Positions 1 through 5,459 of a stretch of DNA of 5,459 nucleotides are shown here, piece by piece. Each line of letters opens with the position of its first letter. Position 1 is the first letter of the stretch. This DNA comes from Limnohabitans sp. (GTDB taxonomy: Bacteria; Pseudomonadota; Gammaproteobacteria; Burkholderiales; Burkholderiaceae_C). Location of the stretch: NCBI GenBank assembly GCA_015657605.1, contig JACDQO010000504.1, positions 1 through 5,459 on the forward strand, read 5' to 3'. The position numbers were made by a program, and so were the translations under genes. The notes under the pieces were generated by a model that saw only the letters and a list, made by a program, of their open reading frames with translations, was not told the DNA's origin and ran no database searches.

Positions 1-412
1 CAGCGTCACATAGCCTTCCCACTCGGGCTCAAACGGTGTGACGTTGACGATGATGCCGCAACGGGCGTAAGTGCTTTTGCCCAGGCAAATGGTCAGCACA
101 TTGCGGGGAATGCGGAAATATTCGACCGTGCGGGCCAGCGCAAAACTGTTGGGAGGGATGATGCAAACGTCGCCTTCGATGTCCACAAAACTGCGTTCAT
201 CAAAGTTCTTGGGGGTCCACCACGGTGCTGTAGATGTTGGTGAACACTTTGAACTCAGGCGCGCAGCGGATGTCATAGCCGTAGCTGCTGGTGCCATAAC
301 TGACGATTTTCTGGCCAGCCGCGTTTTGGCGAATTTGGCCGGGCTCAAACGGCTCAATCATGCCGTGCTGTTCGGCCATGCGGCGGATCCATTTGTCGCT
401 CTTGATGCTCAT
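1..412 (-). CDS. dcd: dCTP deaminase, 5' part, frameshifted and cut by left edge
   Basis: Deaminates dCTP to dUTP in the cytoplasm, feeding dUMP and so dTMP synthesis. The start is the ATG at 412-410, with a weak AAGG ribosome site (plus-strand CCTT at 420-423) seven bases before it. Residues 1-67 read well, including [12 protein letters not shown]. The frame then runs into a stop near position 200, because the run of five G at 211-215 (five C on the coding strand) seems to have one base too many. Dropping one base restores a clean family sequence to the window edge: [20 protein letters not shown], then [10 protein letters not shown], which holds the nucleotide-binding Lys/Ser/Arg motif, then [10 protein letters not shown]. 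The corrected fragment is 137 codons of a usual total of about 188. The catalytic Glu expected directly after VTL lies just outside the window. The family call is firm; whether the break is real or a sequencing error is open, and I favour error because the gene is normally important and both halves are conserved. Confidence 0.93.
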
Positions 413-437
413 GTTTCAACCTTGGTGATTTGCCCGC

Positions 438-443
438 ATTTTA
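438..443 (-). promoter_or_regulatory. Candidate -10 box of dcd
   Basis: On the minus strand this reads TAAAAT followed by GCGGG. It lies 25 bases before the dcd ATG, leaving room for a short leader with the AAGG ribosome site. A very similar TAAAAT box precedes the BMP gene at the other end of the window. No good -35 hexamer is visible at 16-18 bases, so this rests on the -10 match and the spacing. Confidence 0.35.
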
Positions 444-572
444 GAGCCCGATGCGCCAACCTGGTCATCGCACACAGACAGACCCTTCGATACCCTGGCC
501 TTGGTACGCCCCCTGAGCAAGGTTTTTGGCCTTGGGTCGCGCATTGGACAAGAAGGCGCCCGGACGGATTGA

Positions 573-588
573 ATAACGTATACGATAT
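573..588. promoter_or_regulatory. Inverted repeat, candidate GntR operator
   Basis: The sequence ATAACGTATACGATAT pairs at 14 of 16 positions around a perfect CGTATACG core (577-584). It ends 21 bases before the ATG of the GntR-family gene, where a promoter-proximal operator would lie. FadR-subfamily GntR regulators typically recognise short inverted repeats with a GT...AC core, which GTATAC provides. Autoregulation of the downstream three-gene cassette is therefore likely, but binding is inferred only. Confidence 0.55.
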
Positions 589-609
589 CCAAAAACCTCA
601 CCCCACACC

Positions 610-1344
610 ATGCTGCCTTGGATCAACGCCGACTCCTCTGATCGCCTCAAAACGATGCGAGACACTTCGCTGGCCAAGTTGGTTCGCGAGGACTTGCTGG
701 AACACATCCTGAATGGGGACATCAAGCCCGGCGACCGCATCAGCGAGCCCGATGTGGCCAGCCGTCTTCAGGTGTCACGCGTGCCCGTGCGAGAGGCCTT
801 GCGAGAGTTGGAAAGCTCCGGGTTGGTGGTCTCACGCAAACATGCGGGTGTGTTTGTCCGTGCCATCGAAGCCAAGGAAGTGCAGGACTTGTACGAAATC
901 CGCAGCCTGCTGGACAGTTTTGCAGGCGCCAAAGCCGCCCAGTTGGCCACAGAGCCCAGGCAGGAATTGGCCCAGGCCTTGGAGGCGTCGATCGCGGTGA
1001 TGCAAGCCGCCCAAAAACAAGCCAATTTGGCCGCCTACTACTCCGAAAACCTGCACTTTCATTGGTTGATTGTGCAAGCGGCACACAACGAACAACTGAG
1101 TCACACCTACCAAGAAGTGGTGCAAAAACTGCATTTGGCCCGTTTGCAAAGCTTGTCGCACGTGGCGGGCATGAAGACATCGATCGCCGAACACCAAAGC
1201 ATCACCCAGGCCATCGCCCACGGCGACTCAGAGCGCACCAAAGACTTGCTGGCCACGCATGTGAGCAGCGCTTATGCCCGTTTGAAACAAAGCATGCCGA
1301 CAGCGAGCATGCCAACCATCACCCACCCGAAGGAGACAACATGA
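610..1344 (+). CDS. GntR-family regulator, FadR/FCD subfamily
   Basis: A 244-residue cytoplasmic transcription regulator. Residues about 17-85 form the N-terminal winged helix-turn-helix, with the recognition signature VSRVPVREALRELESSGLVV at 55-74. Residues about 90-225 form the all-helical FCD ligand-binding domain; His151 (in FHW), His195 (in EHQ) and His217 (in THV) sit where the family places its metal-binding histidines, so a metal-assisted carboxylate effector is likely. The ATG at 610 gives the longest product but has no clear ribosome site. The ATG at 655 (MRDTSLAKLV) would remove 15 non-conserved residues and also lacks one, so the start is uncertain. The stop overlaps the next gene's ATG as ATGA, so the regulator is probably co-transcribed with the Bug and MmgE/PrpD genes. 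A palindrome just upstream suggests autoregulation. The effector is unknown, probably the transported acid or a derivative of it. Confidence 0.92.
   Translation: MLPWINADSSDRLKTMRDTSLAKLVREDLLEHILNGDIKPGDRISEPDVASRLQVSRVPVREALRELESSGLVVSRKHAGVFVRAIEAKEVQDLYEIRSLLDSFAGAKAAQLATEPRQELAQALEASIAVMQAAQKQANLAAYYSENLHFHWLIVQAAHNEQLSHTYQEVVQKLHLARLQSLSHVAGMKTSIAEHQSITQAIAHGDSERTKDLLATHVSSAYARLKQSMPTASMPTITHPKETT
1330..1335 (+). promoter_or_regulatory. Ribosome binding site of the Bug gene
   Basis: AAGGAG lies five bases before the ATG at 1341, inside the last codons of the GntR gene. It is the strongest ribosome site in the window. It decides the start of the binding-protein gene: translation should begin at 1341 and not at the in-frame TTG at 1372, which lacks such a site and would remove the basic N-region of the signal peptide. 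Confidence 0.8.
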
Positions 1345-2310
1345 AACGACGCACCCTGATCCAAGCAGCCCTTGCTGATGGGCCTGCCCGGCTTGGCCAG
1401 CGCGCAAGCGGCTTACCCGAATCGGCCCATCAAATACATCGTGCCCGTGGCAGCGGGTGGCGGCTCCGACATGATTGGCCGCCAAGTTTGTGAGCGGCTG
1501 AGCAAAGTGCTTGGCCAAAGCATCGTGGTGGAAAACCACGGCGGCGGCGGCGGCGTGATCGCCTCGCAAATGACCACCAAAGCCGCACCCGATGGTTACA
1601 CCTTGATGCAAGGCTATGTCGCGACGCACGGCACAGCGCCCGCCACCCGCAAACTCAACTACGACCCGATCAAGGACTTCACCCCCCTGGGCATGATTGG
1701 CACCACCCCCAATGTGCTGGTGGTCAACGCGAATACCCCCGTCAAGGACGTCAAGGAGTTCATCCAGTACGTCAAGAAAAATCCCGGCAAGTTCTCCTAC
1801 GGCTCGGCTGGCGCGGGCTCCTTGACCCATTTAACGGCCGAGTTGTTCAAACTCCAAACCGGCGCTTTCATGGTGCACATCCCCTATCGCGGCATTGCAC
1901 CCGCCACCACCGACCTCATCGCTGGGCAAACCCAAGCCATGTTCCCTGGCCTGGCGGCCGCTTTGCCGCACATCCGCAGCGGACGCGTGCGTGCATTGGC
2001 AGTGACGGGCAACCAACGCCACCCTGCTCTGAAAGATGTGCCCACCATGGAAGAGGCCGGCCTCAAAGGCTTCGATGCCCAGCAGTGGTATGGCGTGGTG
2101 GGCCCGGCCGGCATGCCTGCACCCATCGTCAAACAGATCAACGACGCCATTGCCCAGGTACTGGCCCAACCGGATTTCCGCGACAAACTCAGCGCCGAAG
2201 CGGTTGAGTTGACCCCGATGACACCCAACCAATTCCTCGAGTACATGAAGCGCGATTTGGCCCGCTGGACCGACCTGGCCCGCGAACGCAAGATCAACCT
2301 GGACGCCTGA
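1341..2310 (+). CDS. Bug-family (TctC-like) periplasmic solute-binding protein, frameshifted in the signal peptide
   Basis: Binds a small solute, usually a carboxylate, in the periplasm; relatives serve tripartite tricarboxylate transporters, and many copies in Burkholderiales are orphans. From the ATG at 1341 the frame reads MKRRTLIQAAL and then goes off; one surplus C in the CCC at 1369-1371 explains it. Correcting that base gives 322 residues, the usual length, with a full signal peptide: basic MKRR, hydrophobic core, and cleavage near residue 21 (ASA before QAAYPNRP). The double Arg could also suit the Tat pathway. Family marks in corrected numbering: VPVAAGGGSD at 34-43 and GSAGAGS at 154-160, the two ligand-binding loops, and HIPYRG at 179-184. 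No TctA/TctB membrane genes are visible nearby, so the transporter partner is elsewhere or absent. Its place between a GntR regulator and an MmgE/PrpD enzyme suggests that the ligand is that enzyme's substrate. As read, a shortened protein without an export signal would result. Confidence 0.93.
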
Positions 2311-2337
2311 TTTTTTGAAACCCTGACTGGACTGCAT

Positions 2338-3708
2338 ATGACGATCAATACCGCGGTGGCCGCTGACCACAACGCGCCCCCCCATCACCGCCGAACTCGC
2401 CAAGTTCGTGGCCGAACACCCCTCCAAAGGCTGGAGTGATGCGGTGGAACATGAAGCGCACCGCACCTTCTTGAACTGGCTGGGCTGCGCCATCGGTGCG
2501 GCGAAACACGAGGCCGTGGAGTCGGCCTTGGCTGCTGTGAACATGCTGGCTCCCGCGCAACAAGCCACCATCGCTGGCCGCGCCGAACGCGTGGACATGG
2601 CCAATGCGGCCTTGCTCAACGGCATCTCTTCGCACACCTTTGACTTTGACGACACCCACCTCAAAACCATCATCCACCCTGCAGGCCCCGTGGCCTCGGC
2701 GGTGATGGCTTTGGCCGAAACCCAAAACAGCTCAGGCCGTCAGGTCATGGACGCACTGGTGCTGGGCATTGACGTGGCTTGCCGCATGGGCAATCTTGTT
2801 TACCCTCAACACTACGACCGCGGTTGGCACATCACGGGCTCGACAGGCACTTTGGGTGCGGCTGCCGCGTGTGCACGTTTGCTGGGCCTCAATGCACAGC
2901 AAACGGCCATGGCTTTGGGCATTGCGGCTTCGCAGCCCGTGGGCCTGCGCGAGCAGTTTGGCACCATGACCAAGCCCTTTCACCCCGGCGGCGCTGCGCG
3001 TGCGGGTTTGATGTCGGCCCTGATGGCCAAGCATGGCTTCACGTCCAGCGCCCGTGCGCTGGAAGCGCCGCGTGGCTGGGCACAAGTCTTGTCCACCAAA
3101 TACGACTGGCGCGAGGCGCAAGACGAATTGGGCCAGCGTTTTGAAATCAGCTTCAACGCCTACAAGCCCTTTGCCTGCGGCATCGTGATCCACCCCAGCA
3201 TCGACGCTTGCGCCCAGTTGCGTGCACAAGGCGTCAAAGCAGAAGAAGTCAAGAGCATCGAGCTGCGCGTGCACCCGTTGGTGCTGGAGCTGACCGGCAA
3301 GAAGACGCCTCAAGACGGCTTGCAAGGCAAGTTCAGCGTGTACCACGGCTGTGCGGTGGGCCTGATCTTTGGGCGTGCGGGCGAGGAAGAGTTTTCTGAC
3401 CACATCGTGCGTCGCGAAGACGTGGTGCGCTTGCGTGACAAGGTCCAAGCCGTGGTGGACACTCGGTGCGCGAAGAAAGCGTGTACGTCACGGCCCACCT
3501 GAACGATGGCCGCAGCGTGAAGGTGCATGTGGAGCACGCGATTGGCTCTTTGCAAAAGCCCATGACCGATGCCGACCTGGAAGGCAAGTTCCACGATCTG
3601 TCTGATCGGATTTTGGGTGCCGAGCGTGTCAACGCCATTTTGAAGAGCTGCTGGAATTTGGGCCAAGCGCCCAATCTGCAAAGCTTGCTGGCCTTGCTCA
3701 AGCCCTGA
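2338..3708 (+). CDS. MmgE/PrpD-family protein, two compensating frameshifts
   Basis: A member of the family containing 2-methylcitrate dehydratase, cis-aconitate decarboxylase and iminodisuccinate epimerase; probably a cytoplasmic enzyme acting on a small carboxylic acid. The ATG at 2338 starts MTINTAVAADHNAPP and leaves frame at a run of seven C (2377-2383) that seems one base too long. The main frame then runs to about 3460, where one base seems missing (near 3455-3466), and the last part reads REESVYVTAHLNDGRSVKV to the TGA at 3706. Corrected, the protein has 456 residues, normal for the family. Conserved active-site candidates in corrected numbering are the FDFDDTH segment with Asp102, Asp105 and Thr106, His113 (HPAGP), His164 (GWHITG), Lys212 (TKPFHPGG) and His285 (IHPSIDA), all present. 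This supports a functional enzyme and sequencing errors. It follows the Bug gene by 27 bases, probably in one operon, although no strong ribosome site is seen. The exact substrate cannot be told; a 2-methylcitrate role is not supported, as no prpB or prpC is nearby. Confidence 0.9.
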
Positions 3709-3725
3709 GTTGATCAGCGCTCAAC

Positions 3726-3758
3726 AAAAAGCCGAGGCCTCACAGCCTCGGCTTTTTT
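3726..3758. terminator. Bidirectional intrinsic terminator
   Basis: GCCGAGGC (3731-3738) and GCCTCGGC (3745-3752) form a perfect 8-bp stem around the six-base loop CTCACA. Five A precede the stem and six T follow it, so it can terminate on both strands. It begins 17 bases after the MmgE/PrpD stop and lies 43 bases beyond the stop of the convergent BMP gene, so it serves both units. Confidence 0.93.
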
Positions 3759-3801
3759 CATGCAGCATCGCCGGGTTTTGGCCCAGCCAGGCTTGAATGT
3801 C

Positions 3802-4899
3802 TTAGCGCGTCACACGACCCTGAACGCCCTGCACCAGGTAGTTCATGTTCAAAATCTGGGCATCGCTCAAGCTTTGACCCGCAGGTACCACCAGCTTGCC
3901 CTCGTTGTCGGTGATGGGGCCTGCGAAGGGCAGCAACTTGCCCGTGCCAACCAGCCTTTGCTTGGCCAGCACTTCGTCCTGAACGGGCTTGGGCACTTTG
4001 GGGCCGAATTCACCGACGCGGATCATGCCGTCTTTGATGCCGCCCCACACATTGCCCGAAGTCCAAGTGCCGGACAAAGCAGCCCTGACACGTGAGGTGT
4101 AGTAGTCGCCCCACTGGTGCGTCACTGCGATGATCTGAGCATCCGGGCCAACCTTGCGCATGTCGGAATGGTAGGCCACGGCCATCTTGCCGCGCTCTTG
4201 CGCCGCCGCCATGACGGCAGTGGAGCCGGTGTGGAACGCGATCACGTCCACATCTTGGTTGAACAAGGCCATGGCCGCTTCGCGCTCTTTGGGTGGATCA
4301 AACCAGGCGTTGAGCCAAACCACCTTGACGGTGGCTTGAGGGTTGACCGAGCGCATGCCCAATGTGAAAGCGTTGATGCCTTGCAGCACCTCGGGAATCG
4401 GAAAGCCCGCCACATAACCGGCCACGTTCGTTTGGCTCATTCGCCCAGCAGCGATGCCCGCCAGATAGCGGCCTTCGTAATAGCGGGCGTTAGAAGCGGC
4501 CACGTTGGGTGCGGTTTTGAAACCGGTGACCGACTCGAACTTCACATTCGGAAAATCTCTGGCCACCCGCAGTGTGGGCTCCATGTAGCCAAAACTGGGC
4601 GTGAAGATGATCTGGTGGCCTTGGCTGGCCAAGTCGCGGATCACGCGCTCAGCGTCTGCACCTTCGGGCACATCCGCCACAAAGGTGGTCTTGACCTGAT
4701 CGCCCAAAGCCCGCTCAACCGCCTTGCGGCCCTCGTCGTGCTGGCGCGTCCAGCCCGCTTCGGTGATGGGCGAGACATAGACAAAACCGGCCTTGATGGG
4801 GGCGGTGGATTTGGCTGGCGCTGTGGTGGAAGTTTGTGCCTGAACGGCAGATGAGAAACAACAGGCGGCCACGAGCGTGGCTGCGAGGTTTTTATACAT
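3802..4899 (-). CDS. BMP-family (PnrA/Med-like) ABC transporter solute-binding protein
   Basis: A 365-residue periplasmic binding protein of the basic membrane protein (Bmp) family, whose characterised members bind nucleosides or purines for an ABC importer. Residues 1-21 are a signal peptide (MYKNLAATLVAACCFSSAVQA, cut before QTSTT). The VAAC at 10-13 resembles a short lipobox, so a lipoprotein is possible but less likely. A Thr/Ala/Pro-rich linker (about 22-35) leads to the Bmp domain starting IKAGFVYVSPITEAGW; later marks are the segments GYVAGFPIPEV, HQWGDYYTSRV and NVWGGIKDG, conserved in this subgroup. The gene is intact. The ATG at 4899 has AGAGGA five bases upstream (4905-4910). The next gene upstream on the same strand is a purine deaminase, 93 bases away, which supports a purine or purine-nucleoside ligand. 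The ATPase and permease genes are not in the window; since transcription ends at the 3726-3758 terminator, they probably lie beyond the deaminase. Confidence 0.93.
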   Translation of the reverse strand: MYKNLAATLVAACCFSSAVQAQTSTTAPAKSTAPIKAGFVYVSPITEAGWTRQHDEGRKAVERALGDQVKTTFVADVPEGADAERVIRDLASQGHQIIFTPSFGYMEPTLRVARDFPNVKFESVTGFKTAPNVAASNARYYEGRYLAGIAAGRMSQTNVAGYVAGFPIPEVLQGINAFTLGMRSVNPQATVKVVWLNAWFDPPKEREAAMALFNQDVDVIAFHTGSTAVMAAAQERGKMAVAYHSDMRKVGPDAQIIAVTHQWGDYYTSRVRAALSGTWTSGNVWGGIKDGMIRVGEFGPKVPKPVQDEVLAKQRLVGTGKLLPFAGPITDNEGKLVVPAGQSLSDAQILNMNYLVQGVQGRVTR

Positions 4900-4904
4900 G
4901 GTAG

Positions 4905-4910
4905 TCCTCT
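4905..4910 (-). promoter_or_regulatory. Ribosome binding site of the BMP gene
   Basis: On the minus strand AGAGGA sits five bases before the ATG at 4899-4897, fixing that start; the signal peptide begins right there. Confidence 0.7.
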
Positions 4911-4928
4911 ACATGGCCCCGGGGATTG

Positions 4929-4960
4929 AACAAAACAAAGCCCGCCGGGGCAGCGGGCTT
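4929..4960 (-). terminator. Hairpin terminator or attenuator between deaminase and BMP genes
   Basis: AAGCCCGC (4938-4945) and GCGGGCTT (4953-4960) form a perfect 8-bp stem with a seven-base loop. On the minus strand the stem is followed by the T-rich TGTTTTGTT, so it should end transcripts coming from the deaminase gene, whose stop is 32 bases upstream. The U-tract is interrupted by G, so some read-through into the BMP gene is plausible. If the candidate -10 box at 4969-4974 is used, the hairpin would instead stand at the very 5' end of the BMP transcript. Confidence 0.7.
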
Positions 4961-4968
4961 AGGGTGGG

Positions 4969-4977
4969 ATTTTAGCA
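4969..4977 (-). promoter_or_regulatory. Candidate extended -10 promoter of the BMP gene
   Basis: The minus strand reads TGCTAAAAT, an extended -10 (TGn plus TAAAAT), in the short gap after the deaminase stop. Transcription would begin near 4962, just before the hairpin at 4938-4960. The -35 position falls on the ACTGAG segment at the deaminase stop codon, a poor match to TTGACA, as may be expected with an extended -10 or an activator. It would let the highly expressed binding protein be transcribed apart from the deaminase. Confidence 0.45.
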
Positions 4978-4983
4978 AGTGCC

Positions 4984-4996
4984 CTGAGTCACTCAG
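4984..4996. repeat. 13-bp perfect inverted repeat at the deaminase stop
   Basis: CTGAGTCACTCAG is palindromic around its central C, with six-base arms. It covers the deaminase stop codon and overlaps the -35 position expected for the candidate BMP promoter. It may be a regulator site or chance; the sequence matches no operator I can name. Confidence 0.3.
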
Positions 4997-5459
4997 TCCT
5001 GCTCAGCAAACCCTTGAAAACACGCTTTCAATTCATGCATCCAGCGGTGTTTGTCAGCCTCGGGCGCAAAGCTCGCTTCGATGCTGTTGGCGGCCAGCTT
5101 GTAGGCTTGCTGGGCGCCCAGGTGCAGCGCGGCAAAGGTCTGCACATAGTTGTCGTTCAGGTAGCCCCCAAAGTAGGCCGGGTCGTCCGAGTTGATGGTG
5201 ACGCACAGCCCGGCGTCCAGCATCTGACCGAGGTTGTGGTCGGCCAGATTTTTGAACACGCACAGCTTGAGGTTGGACAACGGGCACACGGTGAGCGGCA
5301 TGTGGCTGTTGGCCAGGCGTTGCATCAACGCCGCATCGTGTATGGCTTGCACGCCGTGGTCGATGCGCTCCACTTTCAACACATCGAGTGCACTCCAGAT
5401 GTAAGCGGGCGGGCCCTCCTCGCCCGCATGGGCCACGACGTGCAGGCCCCGCTCGCGGG
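4993..5459 (-). CDS. Adenine deaminase (Add/Aah1-like), 3' part, cut by right edge
   Basis: Belongs to the zinc-dependent adenosine/adenine deaminase family of the amidohydrolase superfamily; cytoplasmic, converting adenine to hypoxanthine (or adenosine to inosine) with release of ammonia. The visible C-terminal 154 residues hold VAHAGEEGPP (metal-binding His and catalytic Glu), RIDHGV (catalytic His), TVCPLSN and NSDDPAYFGGY (metal-binding Asp pair), with no break. The upstream HxH metal site lies outside the window. The HAGEEGPP, CPLSNLKL and SDDPAYFGGY variants are typical of the adenine deaminase branch (yeast Aah1 and Pseudomonas relatives) rather than classical adenosine deaminase, so adenine is the better guess, though databases often label these proteins adenosine deaminase. 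Full-length relatives have about 340 residues. It lies upstream of the BMP binding-protein gene on the same strand, separated by a hairpin, which suggests a purine uptake and salvage locus. The first in-window GTG at 5436 lies inside a conserved motif and is not a start. Confidence 0.92.
   Translation of the reverse strand, partial: RERGLHVVAHAGEEGPPAYIWSALDVLKVERIDHGVQAIHDAALMQRLANSHMPLTVCPLSNLKLCVFKNLADHNLGQMLDAGLCVTINSDDPAYFGGYLNDNYVQTFAALHLGAQQAYKLAANSIEASFAPEADKHRWMHELKACFQGFAEQD

Noticed and set aside
518..534. CAAGG/CCTTG short inverted repeat with T-run in the dcd/GntR gap
   Set aside because: Only five base pairs, with T residues in the loop rather than after the stem, and lying upstream of both genes; not a convincing terminator or operator.
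416..740. Minus-strand open frames of 61 and 91 codons in the dcd/GntR gap and GntR 5' end
   Set aside because: No ribosome site, no recognisable motif, and they cross the operator candidate and the start of a clearly coding GntR gene.
1062..1493. 143-codon plus-strand frame that includes the Bug ATG at 1341
   Set aside because: Its upstream part is the out-of-frame shadow of the GntR gene and its downstream part is frameshifted Bug sequence; only MKRRTLIQAAL belongs to a real protein.
1228..1830. 200-codon minus-strand open frame opposite the Bug gene
   Set aside because: It is the antisense shadow of a conserved binding protein in GC-rich DNA; its product is repetitive in Gly, Val and His with no family resemblance.
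1831..2673. 280-codon minus-strand open frame opposite the Bug and MmgE/PrpD genes
   Set aside because: It spans two well-supported plus-strand genes and their gap, and its composition is that of an antisense frame.
4117..4854. 245-codon plus-strand open frame opposite the BMP gene
   Set aside because: It is a His/Gly/Arg-rich antisense shadow; the minus-strand BMP protein is intact and has a signal peptide and ribosome site.
1..5459. Search by eye for CRISPR arrays, tRNA, insertion sequences, attachment sites and phage or defence genes
   Set aside because: No spaced repeats, no terminal inverted repeats, no transposase or integrase motifs and no cloverleaf were seen; the region is ordinary metabolic chromosome.

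Overview
The window looks like a piece of a betaproteobacterial chromosome, most likely Burkholderiales and probably Comamonadaceae (Limnohabitans- or Rhodoferax-like). This placement is inferred from the moderately high GC content, a Bug/TctC-type periplasmic binding protein next to an FCD-type GntR regulator, the dCTP deaminase sequence style, and TAAAAT -10 boxes. No marker gene is present that would fix the genus.

Layout, left to right: (1) the 5' part of a dCTP deaminase gene (dcd) on the minus strand, cut by the left edge and carrying a one-base frameshift; (2) a 197-base divergent intergenic region with a probable dcd -10 box and a near-perfect 16-bp inverted repeat that is a candidate operator for the next gene; (3) a plus-strand cassette of an FCD-type GntR regulator, a Bug-family (tripartite tricarboxylate) solute-binding protein that overlaps it by ATGA, and an MmgE/PrpD-family protein 27 bases further on; (4) a bidirectional hairpin terminator between convergent units; (5) on the minus strand, a BMP-family (PnrA/Med-like) ABC solute-binding protein preceded by the 3' part of an adenine/adenosine deaminase gene cut by the right edge.

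Functionally there are two small catabolic or salvage modules. In the plus-strand cassette a carboxylate-type ligand is probably bound by the Bug protein in the periplasm, and the product is acted on by an MmgE/PrpD enzyme (a family of hydro-lyases, decarboxylases and epimerases of small carboxylic acids), with the GntR protein as local ligand-responsive regulator. The substrate is not visible from sequence. In the minus-strand module a nucleoside- or purine-type ABC binding protein sits behind a purine-base deaminase, which fits purine uptake and salvage.

The most striking property of the window is four single-base indels in the left 3.5 kb: one in dcd, one in the Bug signal peptide and two in the MmgE/PrpD gene. 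Three of them are one extra C (or G) in a homopolymer run. All affected proteins read cleanly on both sides of the break, so I favour sequencing or assembly errors over real gene decay, but raw reads are needed to decide. I see no mobile element, CRISPR array, tRNA or rRNA, and no convincing sign of an undescribed biological system.
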